Source: a bacterium
Lineage (GTDB): Bacteria; Bacillota; Bacilli; Lactobacillales; Streptococcaceae
Length of the DNA stretch: 64,000 nucleotides
NCBI GenBank assembly: GCA_905221125.1
Contig: CAJNBY010000004.1
Span: 78,439-142,438, forward strand
Reading direction: 5' to 3'
In this document: positions 8,499-19,350 of the stretch, in pieces
Position numbering within the stretch: the first letter of the stretch is position 1
Layout of the letters: every line of letters starts with the position of its first letter
The notes under the pieces: generated by a model
What the model was told of the DNA's origin: nothing
Seen by the model: only the letters and a program-made list of their open reading frames with translations
The model's database searches: none
Made by a program: the position numbers and the translations under genes

Positions 8499-11400
8499 AG
8501 CCCATTCCCTTTTTAACTGAGGAGGAAATTCAAAAACTGCAAGAAGCAGAAGCAAATTCGAGCAAGGAACAAAAGAAAACTGCCGAGCAAATAGAAGCTA
8601 TCTACACTTCTGGTCAGAATATCCTGGTTTCAGCGTCGGCTGGTTCTGGGAAGACCTTTGTCATGGCCGAGCGTATTCTGGACCAATTGGCGCGTGGTGT
8701 CGAAATTTCTCAACTCTTTATCTCAACCTTTACGGTCAAGGCTGCCACAGAACTTAAGGAGCGCTTGGAGAAAAAAATCAGCCAACAAATCCAAGAAACG
8801 GATGATGTCGAGCTAAAACAACACTTGGGTCGCCAGTTGGCAGACCTACCTAACGCTGCCATCGGAACCATGGACTCTTTCACACAAAAATTCCTTGGCA
8901 AACATGGCTATCTGATTGATATTGCGCCTAATTTCCGTATTTTACAAAACCAGAGCGAGCAACTCCTTCTAAAAAACGAAGTCTTCCACGAGGTCTTTGA
9001 AACGCATTACCAAGGTAAACAGAAAGAGACCTTTAGTCATCTGCTGAAAAATTTTGCAGGGCGTGGCAAGGATGAACGTGGTCTGCGCCAGCAGGTCTAT
9101 AAAATCTATGATTTCCTCCAATCCACCAGCAATCCTCAAAAGTGGCTGAGCGAGTCTTTCCTAAAAGGCTTTGAAAAAGCCGATTTTACCAGTGAAAAAG
9201 AAAAACTGACTGAGCAAATCAAGCAAGCCCTTTGGGATTTGGAAAACTTTTTCCGTTACCATCTGGATAATGATGCCAAGGAATTTTCAAAGGCAGCCTA
9301 TTTAGAAAATGTTCAGTTAGTTCTGGATGAAATTGGCTCCTTAAATCAGGAGTCCGATAGTCAGGCTTATCAGGCAGTGCTTGCGCGTGTTGTCGCCATC
9401 TCTAAGGAGAAAAACGGTCGGGCTCTGACTAATGCCAGTCGTAAGGCTGATTTGAAGCCACTAGCCGATGCCTACAACGAAGAGAGAAAGACCCAGTTTG
9501 CTAAACTAGGACAACTGTCAGACCAGATAAGCATTCTCGATTATCAAGAACGTTATCATGAAGACACATGGGAACTAGCTAAGACTTTCCAAACTTTCAT
9601 GAGTGATTTTGTGGAGGCTTATCGTCAGCGTAAACGTCAGGAAAATGCCTTTGAATTCGCTGATATCAGCCATTATACCATTGAGATTTTAGAAAATTTC
9701 CCACAAGTTCGTGAGGTTTATCAGGATCGCTTTCACGAAGTCATGGTCGATGAGTATCAGGATACCAACCACATTCAAGAACGGATGCTGGAATTGCTGT
9801 CTAATGGTCACAATCGCTTTATGGTGGGGGATATCAAGCAGTCCATCTACCGTTTCCGTCAGGCAGATCCGCAGATTTTTAATGAAAAATTCCAACGCTA
9901 TGCGCAAAATCCTCAAGAAGGAAAACTCATTCTGCTCAAGGAAAATTTCCGTAGTAGTTCAGAAGTGCTGTTAGCAACCAATGATGTTTTTGAGCGTCTC
10001 ATGGACCAAGAGGTCGGCGAAATCAACTATGACAGCATGCATCAGCTTGTCTTTGCCAATACCAAGCTGACTCCTAATCCAGATAACAAGGCAGAATTTC
10101 TCCTCTATGACAAGGACGATACTGGTGAGGAAGAAGAGAGCCAAGCAGAAACGAAATTAACTGGAGAAATGCGCCTGGTCATCAAGGAAATCCTTAAACT
10201 CCATCAGGAAAAAGGTGTTGCCTTTAAAGAAATTGCCCTTCTGACCTCTAGCCGCAGTCGTAATGACCAGATTCTTCTAGCTCTGGCTGAGTACGGGATT
10301 CCTGTCAAAACCGACGGAGAGCAAAACAATTATCTCCAATCCTTAGAAGTACAAGTCATGTTGGATACACTTCGTGTCATTCACAATCCCCTGCAAGACT
10401 ATGCCTTGGTTGCCCTTCTGAAATCTCCAATGTTTGGATTTGACGAGGACGAGTTAGCACGTTTGTCCCTCCAGAAAGCAGAAGATAAAATCCAAGAAAA
10501 TCTCTATGAAAAACTGGTCAATGCTCAAACACAGGCAACAAGCCAGAAAAACTTGATTTACACAGCTCTAGCTGAGAAACTAAAGCAATTCATGGATATC
10601 TTGGCTTCTTGGCGCTTGTATGCCAAAACTCACTCTCTCTATGACTTGATTTGGAAGATTTACAACGACCGTTTTTACTACGATTATGTTGGGGCTTTGC
10701 CAAATGGTCCTGCTAGACAGGCTAATCTCTATGCCCTAGCTCTGCGTGCTGACCAGTTTGAAAAGAGCAATTTCAAGGGCTTGTCGCGTTTTATTCGTAT
10801 GATTGACCAAGTTTTAGAAGCCCAGCACGACCTTGCAAGCGTGGCAGTCGCACCGCCAAAGGATGCTGTAGAACTCATGACCATTCACAAGAGTAAAGGG
10901 CTGGAGTTTCCTTACGTCTTTATTCTTAATATGGATCAAGATTTCAACAAGCAAGACAGCATGTCAGAAGTCATTCTCAGTCGTCAGAATGGTCTTGGTG
11001 TCAAATATATTGCCAAAATGGAGACAGGAGCAGTGGAAGAGTACTATCCTAAAACCATCAAACTCTCCATTCCTAGTCTGACCTATAGACAGAACGAAGA
11101 AGAATTACAGCTGGCAAGCTATTCAGAGCAAATGCGTCTACTGTATGTTGCCATGACGAGGGCTGAGAAAAAGCTCTATCTTGTCGGCAAGGGATCTCGT
11201 GAAAAGCTGGAAGCCAAGGAATACCCAATAGCTAAAAATGGAAAACTAAATAGCTCTACTAGACTGCAAGCAAGGAATTTCCAAGATTGGATTTGGGCTA
11301 TCAGCAAAGTGTTTGCTAAAGTTAATCTCAATTTTATCTATCGTTTTGTTAGTGAAGAGCAGCTGACCAGAGAAGCTATTGGTCAATTGGAAAACAAGAG

Positions 11401-12145
11401 CCTTCTACAAGATAACTCTCAAGCTGACAACCGCCAGTCTGAAACCATCAAAGAAGCTCTGGAAATGCTGAAAGAAGTGGAAGTCTATAATACTCTTCAC
11501 CGCGCAGCCATTGAACTGCCTAGTGTTCAAACTCCAAGCCAAATCAAGAAATTTTATGAACCTGTTATGGATATGGAAGGTGTCGAAATTTCTGGTCAAG
11601 GTCAGTCAGTAGACAAGAAAATCAGCTTTGATTTGCCAGATTTTTCAAGCAAAGAAAAGATAACAGGAGCTAAGATTGGTAGTGCCACCCACGAACTGAT
11701 GCAGAGAATAGACCTCAGTCAGCGACCAACGCTTGCTAGTCTGACAGAAACTCTCAAACAAGTTCAAACCAGCCAAGCTGTCAGAGACAAGATTAATCTT
11801 TCGAAAATTCTTGCATTCTTTGACACAGCACTCGGTCAGGAAGTTATCTCTAATATCAACCATCTTTATCGCGAGCAACCTTTCTCCATGCTCAAAAGAG
11901 ACCAAAAGAGTCAGGAAGACTTTGTTGTCCGTGGTATCCTTGATGGTTATCTACTTTACGAAGATAAAATTGTTCTGTTCGACTATAAGACAGACCGCTA
12001 TGATGAACCAAGTCAACTCGTAGACCGTTATCGTGGACAGTTATCCCTATACGAAGAGGCTTTATCTCGAGCCTATTCGATTGAAAATATTGAAAAATAC
12101 TTGATTTTACTGGGTAAAGAAGAGGTTCAAGTTGTAAAAGTATAA
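8495..12145 (+). CDS. rexA: ATP-dependent helicase/exonuclease subunit RexA (AddA-type)
   Basis: Subunit A of RexAB: UvrD-like superfamily 1 helicase plus a C-terminal RecB-type nuclease, 1216 residues. Walker A is [16 protein letters not shown] near residue 47, and Walker B is VDEYQDTN. Further helicase motifs include [29 protein letters not shown] and [15 protein letters not shown]. The nuclease active-site stretch is [10 protein letters not shown]...LFDYKTDRY near residue 1160. It overlaps rexB by 4 bp, so the two are translationally coupled in one operon. Length and motif order match full-length AddA/RexA. Confidence 0.96.
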   Translation: MKPIPFLTEEEIQKLQEAEANSSKEQKKTAEQIEAIYTSGQNILVSASAGSGKTFVMAERILDQLARGVEISQLFISTFTVKAATELKERLEKKISQQIQETDDVELKQHLGRQLADLPNAAIGTMDSFTQKFLGKHGYLIDIAPNFRILQNQSEQLLLKNEVFHEVFETHYQGKQKETFSHLLKNFAGRGKDERGLRQQVYKIYDFLQSTSNPQKWLSESFLKGFEKADFTSEKEKLTEQIKQALWDLENFFRYHLDNDAKEFSKAAYLENVQLVLDEIGSLNQESDSQAYQAVLARVVAISKEKNGRALTNASRKADLKPLADAYNEERKTQFAKLGQLSDQISILDYQERYHEDTWELAKTFQTFMSDFVEAYRQRKRQENAFEFADISHYTIEILENFPQVREVYQDRFHEVMVDEYQDTNHIQERMLELLSNGHNRFMVGDIKQSIYRFRQADPQIFNEKFQRYAQNPQEGKLILLKENFRSSSEVLLATNDVFERLMDQEVGEINYDSMHQLVFANTKLTPNPDNKAEFLLYDKDDTGEEEESQAETKLTGEMRLVIKEILKLHQEKGVAFKEIALLTSSRSRNDQILLALAEYGIPVKTDGEQNNYLQSLEVQVMLDTLRVIHNPLQDYALVALLKSPMFGFDEDELARLSLQKAEDKIQENLYEKLVNAQTQATSQKNLIYTALAEKLKQFMDILASWRLYAKTHSLYDLIWKIYNDRFYYDYVGALPNGPARQANLYALALRADQFEKSNFKGLSRFIRMIDQVLEAQHDLASVAVAPPKDAVELMTIHKSKGLEFPYVFILNMDQDFNKQDSMSEVILSRQNGLGVKYIAKMETGAVEEYYPKTIKLSIPSLTYRQNEEELQLASYSEQMRLLYVAMTRAEKKLYLVGKGSREKLEAKEYPIAKNGKLNSSTRLQARNFQDWIWAISKVFAKVNLNFIYRFVSEEQLTREAIGQLENKSLLQDNSQADNRQSETIKEALEMLKEVEVYNTLHRAAIELPSVQTPSQIKKFYEPVMDMEGVEISGQGQSVDKKISFDLPDFSSKEKITGAKIGSATHELMQRIDLSQRPTLASLTETLKQVQTSQAVRDKINLSKILAFFDTALGQEVISNINHLYREQPFSMLKRDQKSQEDFVVRGILDGYLLYEDKIVLFDYKTDRYDEPSQLVDRYRGQLSLYEEALSRAYSIENIEKYLILLGKEEVQVVKV

Positions 12146-12162
12146 TCTAGAAAGGAGACCTC

Positions 12163-13341
12163 ATGACACTGCCAGTTAGAAAATCCCTGCACGATGCGGT
12201 TTTACAGGCTTCAAAATCTGATACTTGGGAACAAGCTACCAAGGAATGGAATGAAGTTTCCTTGATTTTTAACGGTATCGGCCGTAGCAATTGTGTCTGT
12301 GGAAATGCCATCAAATACGCTTATGAACTATTTAACGGTGTCACAGGCCAACGCCTCTTTCCGATTGGTAGCGACTGTGTTCGTCATTTTCATCGATTGT
12401 CCCTTGACCAGCAATTGGAAGAGGAAGAAAAACTGCTCAGAAAGGTTGAAAATTTGACCAGAAAAGCCCATAAAAAGGAGAAAATCAAGGTCAATAAAAG
12501 TGACTTTGACGAGCGACTTCTAAAATGGCTCTGGGAAAAAGGTGTTTTCAAACCCAATCGTGGCAATCAGTTCTCACCTGAGAAAGACTACCAACTCTTC
12601 CTAGAAGTCTTTCAGGGAGGAAGTTGGACCAAGGCTGAGCCAAAGAAAAAGGCTCGCATGGAAGAAGTCCTTGAAAAATGCATCAAGCCCTTTTTACTTG
12701 GAAAACCAGATAACCAACTCTACCTTGTCAAGCTAGGCAAGGAGAAAATTGATTACGAACAAGAACTCCGTATCCAGGCAGAGAAAGAGCGCAAGAAGAG
12801 GGATAAAATCGCCAAGCAATATGCAGACAATCTAGTCCTAGCCATGGGCCCAGCAGAGCGCGCTTATCAAGATTACTTTGGCTTTACAGAAACCCTTACT
12901 CAAGAAGAACGCAAGTGGGAGAAAATTCTTTTTGGTAAAAATCGGACAGAACGGGCTGTCAAGGCCAAACAATACCAAAAAGAGCTGGAAAAAGACCAAC
13001 GAATTGCTAGTCAGGATCCAATTGAAAGAAAGCAGAAGCAAACCTGGATCCTCAATTCCTATTTTCGTGAACTTCCTGAAGAAAAAGCTCGATTTTCTCG
13101 GCTCTTATTAGAACATCGAAAGAGTGGTGAAGTACCCTTTTCAACCCAATACCTGTCAGATCATCTCATCGACTTTTTCTATAAAATGAAAGCTTTTGAA
13201 TTTGAAATTGCACCTGAACAAGTCCGAGATTTTCTAAAAGAAAGCCTACAGGCAGAACATCTATCCTCAGCCCAAGAAAGCTGGATAGAAGGAATTCTCC
13301 TCAACTGCCTCAAACCATTTTTAGAACGATTATTGATATGA
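12163..13341 (+). CDS. Conserved protein of unknown function with a CxC...CxxH cluster
   Basis: 392-residue soluble protein that I do not recognise as a named family. It follows rexA by 17 bp and has AAAGGAG before ATG 12163, so it is likely cotranscribed with rexBA. Cys44, Cys46 and Cys72 with His75/His77 could bind a metal. Most of the rest is highly charged and Lys/Glu-rich, probably helical or coiled coil around residues 90-120 and 200-300. I remember a gene of unknown function at the same place between rexA and iga in pneumococcus. A role in DNA repair is only guessed from the operon. Confidence 0.85.
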   Translation: MTLPVRKSLHDAVLQASKSDTWEQATKEWNEVSLIFNGIGRSNCVCGNAIKYAYELFNGVTGQRLFPIGSDCVRHFHRLSLDQQLEEEEKLLRKVENLTRKAHKKEKIKVNKSDFDERLLKWLWEKGVFKPNRGNQFSPEKDYQLFLEVFQGGSWTKAEPKKKARMEEVLEKCIKPFLLGKPDNQLYLVKLGKEKIDYEQELRIQAEKERKKRDKIAKQYADNLVLAMGPAERAYQDYFGFTETLTQEERKWEKILFGKNRTERAVKAKQYQKELEKDQRIASQDPIERKQKQTWILNSYFRELPEEKARFSRLLLEHRKSGEVPFSTQYLSDHLIDFFYKMKAFEFEIAPEQVRDFLKESLQAEHLSSAQESWIEGILLNCLKPFLERLLI

Positions 13342-13380
13342 GTAACACCTACCGTGGAAATTTCATGGTAGGTTACATTT
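13342..13380 (+). terminator. Terminator of the rexBA operon
   Basis: Long imperfect hairpin beginning GTAAC and closing GTTAC, with inner arms CCTACC / GGTAGG, followed by ATTTTAT. It lies directly after the stop at 13341. Confidence 0.75.
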
Positions 13381-13579
13381 TATCCAAAAAAAATAATAGA
13401 AAATTACAAACATTACTACTTGATATTTTATATATAAAACAAAGTATGAAAACGCTACTCAATTTTAAGACTTTTTGGTAAATTAAGAGTATAATCAGAG
13501 TGTATTGGTTTTTATAGATAATAGACTAATATAATAAAAACCTTTGTAAGATATATAAATTTTATTTCAAGGAGGAATA
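13381..13579 (+). promoter_or_regulatory. AT-rich promoter region of the IgA1 protease gene
   Basis: TATAAT at 13490-13495 is the best -10 box; no good -35 is visible. TGAAAACGCTAC at 13446-13457 resembles a CcpA cre site (TGWAARCGYTWNC) except at its last base. A strong ribosome site, AAGGAGG, stands at 13569-13575 before ATG 13580. No gene is seen here. Confidence 0.45.
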
Positions 13580-16500
13580 ATGGAAAAGTATTATGGTGAA
13601 AAACAAGAACGTTTTTCATTTAGAAAATTATCAGTAGGACTTGTATCTGCAACGATTTCAAGTTTATTTTTTATGTCTGTTTTAGGAAGTTCATCTGTGG
13701 ATGCTCAAGAGACTAAAGGTGTTCACTATAAATATGTGACAGAGTCAGAGCTATCATCAGATGAAAAGAGGCAGCTTGTCTATGATATTCCGACATACGT
13801 GGAGAATGATGATGAGACTTATTATCTTGTTTATAAGTTAAATTCTCAAAATCAACTGGGGGAATTACCCAACACTGGAAGCAAGAATGAGATGCAAGCC
13901 CTACTTGCTGGTGCTAGCTTAGCAGCTATGGGGATTTTAATTTTTGCCGTTTCTAAGAAAAAAGTTAAGAATAAAACGGTATTACATTTGGTGTTGGTTG
14001 CAGGAATAGGAAACGGTGTCCTAGTGTCAGCTCATGCTTTAGAAAATAATCTTTTGCTAAATTACAATACTGACTATGAATTGACCTCTGGAGAAAAATT
14101 GCCTCTTCCTAAAGACATTTCAGGTTACACATATATTGGATATATCAAAGAGGGAAAAACGACTTCTGATTCTAAAGTAAGTAACCAAGAGAAATCAGTA
14201 GCCACTCCTACAAAACAACAAAAGGTGGATTATAGTGTTACACCGAATTTTGTAGAACATCCATCAACAGTACAAGCTATTCAGGAACAAACACCTGTTT
14301 CTTCAACTAAGCCGACAGAAGTTCAAGTAGTTGAAAAACCTCTTTCTACAGAATTAACGAATTCAAGAAAAGAAGAGAAACAATCTTCAGATTCTCAAGA
14401 ACAATTAGCCGAACATAAGAGTCTAGAAACGAAGAAAGACGAGAAGGTTTCTCCAAAAGAAAAGACTGGGGTAAATACATTAAATCCACAGGATGAAGTT
14501 TTATCAGGTCAATTGAACAAACCGGAACTCCTATATCGTGAGGAAACTATAGAGACAAAAATAGATTTTCAAGAAGAAATTCAAGAAAATCCTGATTTAG
14601 CTGAAGGAACTGTAAGAGTAAAACAAGAAGGCAAATTAGGTAAGAAAGTTGAAGTCATCAGAATATTCTCTGTAAACAAGGAAGAAGTTTCGCGAGAAAT
14701 TGTTTCAACTTCAACAACTGCACCTGTTTCAAGAATAGTCGAAAAAGGTACTAAAAAAGCTAAAGTTATAAAGGAACAACCTGAGAATGTCACAGAACAT
14801 AAGGACATACAAGCTGGAGCTATTGTTAAACCCGCAGTCCAACCTGAGTTACCAGAAGCTGTAGTTACTGGCAAAGGCGAACCCGAAGTCCAACCTGAGT
14901 TACCAGAAGCAGTTGTAACAGACAAAGGTGAGACTGAGGTTCAACCAGAGTCGCCAGATACTGTGGTAAGTGATAAAGGTGAACCAGAACAGGTAGCCCC
15001 ACTACCAGAATACAAAGGTGTACAAGCTGGCGCTATTGTTGAACCTGAAAAAGTGGAACCACCAAAAGAGTACACAGGCGTACAAGCTGGCGCTATTGTT
15101 GAACCGGAACAGGTAGCACCACTACCAGAATACACAGGGGTACAGGCTGGCGCTATTGTTGAACCGGAACAGGTAGCACCGCTACCAGAATACACAGGGG
15201 TACAGGCCGGAGCTATTGTTGAACCAGAAAAAGTAGAGCCGCCAAAAGAGTACACAGGCGTACAAGCTGGAGCTATTGTTGAACCGGAACAAGTAGCCCC
15301 ACTACCAGAATACACAGGGGTGCAAGCAGGAGCTGTAGTTGAACCAGAACAGGTAGATCCACTTCCTGAATATAAGGGGAATATTGAGCAATTAAAACCT
15401 GAAACTCCGATTGAGAAGCCGAAAGAAACAGATCCAGAGAAAACACTTGAATTAAGAAATGTTTCTGATATTGAATTGTATAGCCATCAAACAAACGGAA
15501 CGTATAAACAGCATGTATCTTTGAATCAGATCCCAAGTAATCTAGATACTTACTTTGTAAAGGTAAAATCTTCTACGTTTAAAGATGTTTATCTCCCGGT
15601 AAAATCTATATATGAAGAGTTGAAAGATGGACGTACATTTTATAAAATTACAGCTGGAGTTGATAAACTCCAGCAAGAGATAGACAATAAATATGTTGAC
15701 AATTTCAGTTTCTATTTAGCTAAGAAGACTACAGAGGAAACGACAAACTTTACTTCCTTTGGTAATCTAGTTCATGCCATCAACCAAAATCTTGGTGGAA
15801 CATATTATCTATCAGCCAGCTTGAATGCTAACGAACTGGAACTGGATCCTGATGCGAAGTCTTATATTACAGGCACCTTTACTGGTAGGTTGATTGGGGA
15901 AAAAGATGGCAAAAATTATGCTATCTATAATTTGAAAAAACCTTTATTTAACAACTTAAGTAATGCTACAGTAGAAAAATTAAGTCTGAAAAATGTTGCC
16001 ATTTCAGGAAAGAATGATATTGGTTCACTAGCAAATGAAGCTACAAATGGTACAAAGATTAATCAAGTTCATGTTGATGGTATATTAGCAGGGGAACGTG
16101 GTATTGGTGGCTTGCTTGCCAAGGCTGAACAATCAAGTATCTCTGATAGCAGTTTCAAGGGAAGGATTATTAATACCTATGAAACAACTGCTCCATATAA
16201 TATCGGTGGTTTGGTTGGACATTTGACAGGAAAAAACGCGTCCATTGCTAAATCCAAAGCTACAATAGCCATTTCATCAAATGCAAATCAATCAGATCAA
16301 ACTGTCGGTGGTCTTGTGGGACTTGTGGACAATGATGCACATATCCGTAATAGCTATGCTGAGGGAGATATTAATAATGTCAAACAGTTTGGAGAAGTCG
16401 CTGGTGTAGTAGGTTACTTGTGGGATAGACACTCAAATGATGAAAAACATGCTGGTAAATTGACCAATGTTCTCAGCGATGTCAATGTAACCAACGGAAA

Positions 16501-19309
16501 TGCTATCACCGCTTACCACTATAACAATATGAAGGTGACAGCTACATTCAGCAATAAAGCCAATAGAGTTATCAAAGTTGCCTTGGTCCAGGATGAGGTC
16601 GTCAGCAAGGAATCATTTGAAGAAAGAGGAATGATGCTAGATGCTTCTCAAGTGGCAAGCAAGAAAGCAGAAATCAATCCTCTAACCCTACCAACAGTGG
16701 AACCTCTTTCAACAAGTGGCAATAAAAAAAGTGATTTTTCTAAGGTGGCAAATTATCAAGATAAACGGGCCTTAGCCTATAAGAACATTGAAAAATTATT
16801 ACCTTTCTATAATAAGGAAACCATCGTAAAATATGGAAATCTAGTGAATGAGAACAGTTTGTTATTTAAAAAAGAACTTTTATCTGCTGTCATGATGAAG
16901 GATGACCAAGTAGTCACAGATATTGTTTCCAACAAACAGACTGCAAACAAACTCTTGCTTCACTATAATGATCATTCATCTGAGAAATTAGATCTCAAGT
17001 ATCAGGATGATTTTGCCAATCTAGCAGAATATAACATAGCAGATACGGGCCTTCTCTACACCCCAAACCAATTCTTGTATAACCAAACCTCTATCATCAA
17101 TCAAATTTTACCTGAATTACAGCAAGTTGCCTATAATTCAGAAGCTGTTAGAAAGACGCTCGGTATTTCTTCGGAAGTCAAGAAGACTGAGCTTTATCTA
17201 GAAGACCAGTTTGCTAAAACGAAGAATCATCTAGAAGAAAGTCTAAAAAAACTATTGTCTGCGGATGCTGCTCTAGCGGGAGACAATCAAGTAACGACGG
17301 GTTATATTGTAGATAAAATCAAGCGTAACAAGGAAGCCTTGCTACTTGGTATGAGCTACCTAGAACGCTGGTATAACTTTAGTTATGATAAAGTGAGTGC
17401 AAAAGACCTTGTAATGTACCATCTAGATTTCTTTGGCAAGGGAAATGCTTCTCCGTTAGATACCTTGATTGAGTTAGGTAAATCAGTATTTAATAATCTT
17501 CTTGCCAAGAACAACGTTGATACTTATGCTATTAGTTTAGCTAGTCATCACGGAACGAAAGATTTGTTTAGCACGCTTGAAAATTACCGAAAAGTCTTTC
17601 TACCAAACACAAGCAATAATGAATGGTTTAAATCTCAGACAAAAGCCTTAATCGTTGAAGAAAAATCTAATATTCCAGAAGTGAGGGCTAACCAGGAAAA
17701 AGCTAGTAGCAAGTACTCTATCGGCGTCTATGATCGAATCACTAGCGACAGCTGGAAATACCGTAACATGGTACTGCCTCTACTAACCTTGCCAGAAAGA
17801 TCAGTATTTGTCATTTCAACTATCTCTAGTCTAGGATTTGGTGCTTATGATCGTTACCGTAATAAAGATCATCAATCAAGTGGTGATCTGAATAGCTTTG
17901 TTGAAAAGAGTGCTCATGAAACAGCAGAGCGTCAACGAGATCACTATGATTATTGGTATCGTATTCTAGATAAGGAAGGGCGTGAAAAGCTTTACCGAAA
18001 TATCTTGCTTTATGATGCCTATAAATTTGGAACTGATAATACTGAAGGAAAGGCTACAGAAGTAGCAGATTTTGATAGTCCAAATCCTGCAATGAAACAT
18101 TTCTTTGGTCCTGTTGGAAATAAAGTTGGTCATAATGGACACGGTGCTTATGCTACCGGTGACGCCGTTTATTATATGGGTTATCGTATGTTGGATAAGG
18201 ATGGAGCTATCACTTATACACATGAAATGACGCATAACTCAGATCAGGACATTTATCTTGGAGGATATGGTAGAAGAAGTGGCTTGGGACCAGAGTTCTT
18301 CGCAAAAGGCTTATTGCAAGCACCAGACCATCCAGAAGATGCGACAATCACCATCAACTCTATCTTGAAACATTCAAAATCAGATAGTACAGACGGACAA
18401 CGATTACAAGTACTTGATCCAACTACGAGATTTTCAGACGCAAAAGATCTTCAGAAATATGTCCACAATATATTTGATGTCGTCTATATGTTGGAATATC
18501 TCGAAGGAAAATCTATTACAGAGAACCTTACCAATTATCAAAAAACGAAAGCTCTCAGAAAAATTGAGAATAAGTTTGTGAAAGATCCAGCAGATGGAAA
18601 TAACGTATATGCAACAAATGTTGTCAGAGATCTAACAGTAGAAGAAGCTGAAAAACTACGTTCATTCAATGATTTGATTGATAATAATATTCTTTCGTCT
18701 AGGGAATATACTTCAGGGAAATACGAAAGAAATGGTTACTATACTATCAAACTATTTGCGCCAATTTATGCAGCATTAAGTAATGATGACGGAACGCCAG
18801 GTGACCTAATGGGACGTCGTATGGCCTATGAACTATTAGCTGCTAAAGGCTTTAAAGATGGTATGGTACCTTATATCTCAAATCAATACGAAGAAGTTGC
18901 TAAACAAAATGGTAAAAAAATAACTATTTATGGTAAAGACCGAGGATTGGTGACAGATGAACTTGTACTTCAAAAAGTATTTAATGGTCAATATAAAACT
19001 TGGACACAATTCAAGCAAGCTATGTATAATGAACGTGTAGTTCAATTTGATAGACTGAATAAAGTTACTTTTAATGATCCAACAAAACCTTGGACTAGTT
19101 TTTCTACGAAAACCATAAGTAGTGTTACAGAGTTGCAGCGATTAATGGATGAAGCTGTTCGAAAGGATGCAGATGAGGATAGATATTCTTGGAGTAATTA
19201 CAAACCAGAATTTGATAGTGCAGTTCATAAATTGAAGAGAGCGATTTTTAAAGCTTATCTTGATCAAACCGATGATTTTAGAAGTTCAATTTTTGAGAAT
19301 AAAAAATAG
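13580..19309 (+). CDS. iga: IgA1-specific zinc metalloprotease, family M26
   Basis: Secreted, cell-wall-anchored protease that cuts the hinge of human IgA1; also called ZmpA. It has 1909 residues. The N terminus is an FSFRK-type signal peptide, followed by LPNTG at residues 96-100, two hydrophobic segments to about residue 150, and a G5-like domain at about 325-400. Three 17-residue and six 20-residue repeats follow (about 420-600). The M26 N-terminal region and the peptidase domain complete it. The zinc site is His1548-Glu1549-x-x-His1552 with the third ligand Glu1572. The N and C termini are almost identical to pneumococcal IgA1 protease as I recall it, so iga is favoured over a ZmpB paralogue. 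Confidence 0.93.
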   Translation: MEKYYGEKQERFSFRKLSVGLVSATISSLFFMSVLGSSSVDAQETKGVHYKYVTESELSSDEKRQLVYDIPTYVENDDETYYLVYKLNSQNQLGELPNTGSKNEMQALLAGASLAAMGILIFAVSKKKVKNKTVLHLVLVAGIGNGVLVSAHALENNLLLNYNTDYELTSGEKLPLPKDISGYTYIGYIKEGKTTSDSKVSNQEKSVATPTKQQKVDYSVTPNFVEHPSTVQAIQEQTPVSSTKPTEVQVVEKPLSTELTNSRKEEKQSSDSQEQLAEHKSLETKKDEKVSPKEKTGVNTLNPQDEVLSGQLNKPELLYREETIETKIDFQEEIQENPDLAEGTVRVKQEGKLGKKVEVIRIFSVNKEEVSREIVSTSTTAPVSRIVEKGTKKAKVIKEQPENVTEHKDIQAGAIVKPAVQPELPEAVVTGKGEPEVQPELPEAVVTDKGETEVQPESPDTVVSDKGEPEQVAPLPEYKGVQAGAIVEPEKVEPPKEYTGVQAGAIVEPEQVAPLPEYTGVQAGAIVEPEQVAPLPEYTGVQAGAIVEPEKVEPPKEYTGVQAGAIVEPEQVAPLPEYTGVQAGAVVEPEQVDPLPEYKGNIEQLKPETPIEKPKETDPEKTLELRNVSDIELYSHQTNGTYKQHVSLNQIPSNLDTYFVKVKSSTFKDVYLPVKSIYEELKDGRTFYKITAGVDKLQQEIDNKYVDNFSFYLAKKTTEETTNFTSFGNLVHAINQNLGGTYYLSASLNANELELDPDAKSYITGTFTGRLIGEKDGKNYAIYNLKKPLFNNLSNATVEKLSLKNVAISGKNDIGSLANEATNGTKINQVHVDGILAGERGIGGLLAKAEQSSISDSSFKGRIINTYETTAPYNIGGLVGHLTGKNASIAKSKATIAISSNANQSDQTVGGLVGLVDNDAHIRNSYAEGDINNVKQFGEVAGVVGYLWDRHSNDEKHAGKLTNVLSDVNVTNGNAITAYHYNNMKVTATFSNKANRVIKVALVQDEVVSKESFEERGMMLDASQVASKKAEINPLTLPTVEPLSTSGNKKSDFSKVANYQDKRALAYKNIEKLLPFYNKETIVKYGNLVNENSLLFKKELLSAVMMKDDQVVTDIVSNKQTANKLLLHYNDHSSEKLDLKYQDDFANLAEYNIADTGLLYTPNQFLYNQTSIINQILPELQQVAYNSEAVRKTLGISSEVKKTELYLEDQFAKTKNHLEESLKKLLSADAALAGDNQVTTGYIVDKIKRNKEALLLGMSYLERWYNFSYDKVSAKDLVMYHLDFFGKGNASPLDTLIELGKSVFNNLLAKNNVDTYAISLASHHGTKDLFSTLENYRKVFLPNTSNNEWFKSQTKALIVEEKSNIPEVRANQEKASSKYSIGVYDRITSDSWKYRNMVLPLLTLPERSVFVISTISSLGFGAYDRYRNKDHQSSGDLNSFVEKSAHETAERQRDHYDYWYRILDKEGREKLYRNILLYDAYKFGTDNTEGKATEVADFDSPNPAMKHFFGPVGNKVGHNGHGAYATGDAVYYMGYRMLDKDGAITYTHEMTHNSDQDIYLGGYGRRSGLGPEFFAKGLLQAPDHPEDATITINSILKHSKSDSTDGQRLQVLDPTTRFSDAKDLQKYVHNIFDVVYMLEYLEGKSITENLTNYQKTKALRKIENKFVKDPADGNNVYATNVVRDLTVEEAEKLRSFNDLIDNNILSSREYTSGKYERNGYYTIKLFAPIYAALSNDDGTPGDLMGRRMAYELLAAKGFKDGMVPYISNQYEEVAKQNGKKITIYGKDRGLVTDELVLQKVFNGQYKTWTQFKQAMYNERVVQFDRLNKVTFNDPTKPWTSFSTKTISSVTELQRLMDEAVRKDADEDRYSWSNYKPEFDSAVHKLKRAIFKAYLDQTDDFRSSIFENKK
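14837..14989 (+). repeat. Three 51-bp tandem repeats within iga
   Basis: In-frame units of 17 residues of the form VQPELPEAVVTxKGEPE, at 14837-14887, 14888-14938 and 14939-14989. The third unit has diverged most. The same 17-residue unit recurs six times in the next protease gene. Confidence 0.9.
14990..15379 (+). repeat. Six 60-bp tandem repeats plus a partial copy within iga
   Basis: Exact 60-bp period from 14990 to 15349, then a partial copy. Each unit encodes 20 residues in one of two forms: type A has VAPLPEY and type B has VEPPKEY, both followed by (T/K)GVQAGAIVEPE. The order is A-B-A-A-B-A plus a partial A. Such arrays in surface proteins commonly change copy number by slippage or recombination. 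Confidence 0.95.
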
Positions 19310-19350
19310 TGTTTACTATTAGGAAATAAAATTAAAGAAGGTGATTACGC

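Noticed and set aside
14941..15315. Long - strand open frame with a repetitive product (124 residues)
   Set aside because: It is the antisense of the 60-bp repeats in iga; the period of 60 keeps every frame open. No ribosome site or promoter.
14837..15379. Regular repeat array that could be mistaken for CRISPR
   Set aside because: Units are contiguous, in frame and lie within a protein gene; there are no unique spacers and no cas genes in the window.
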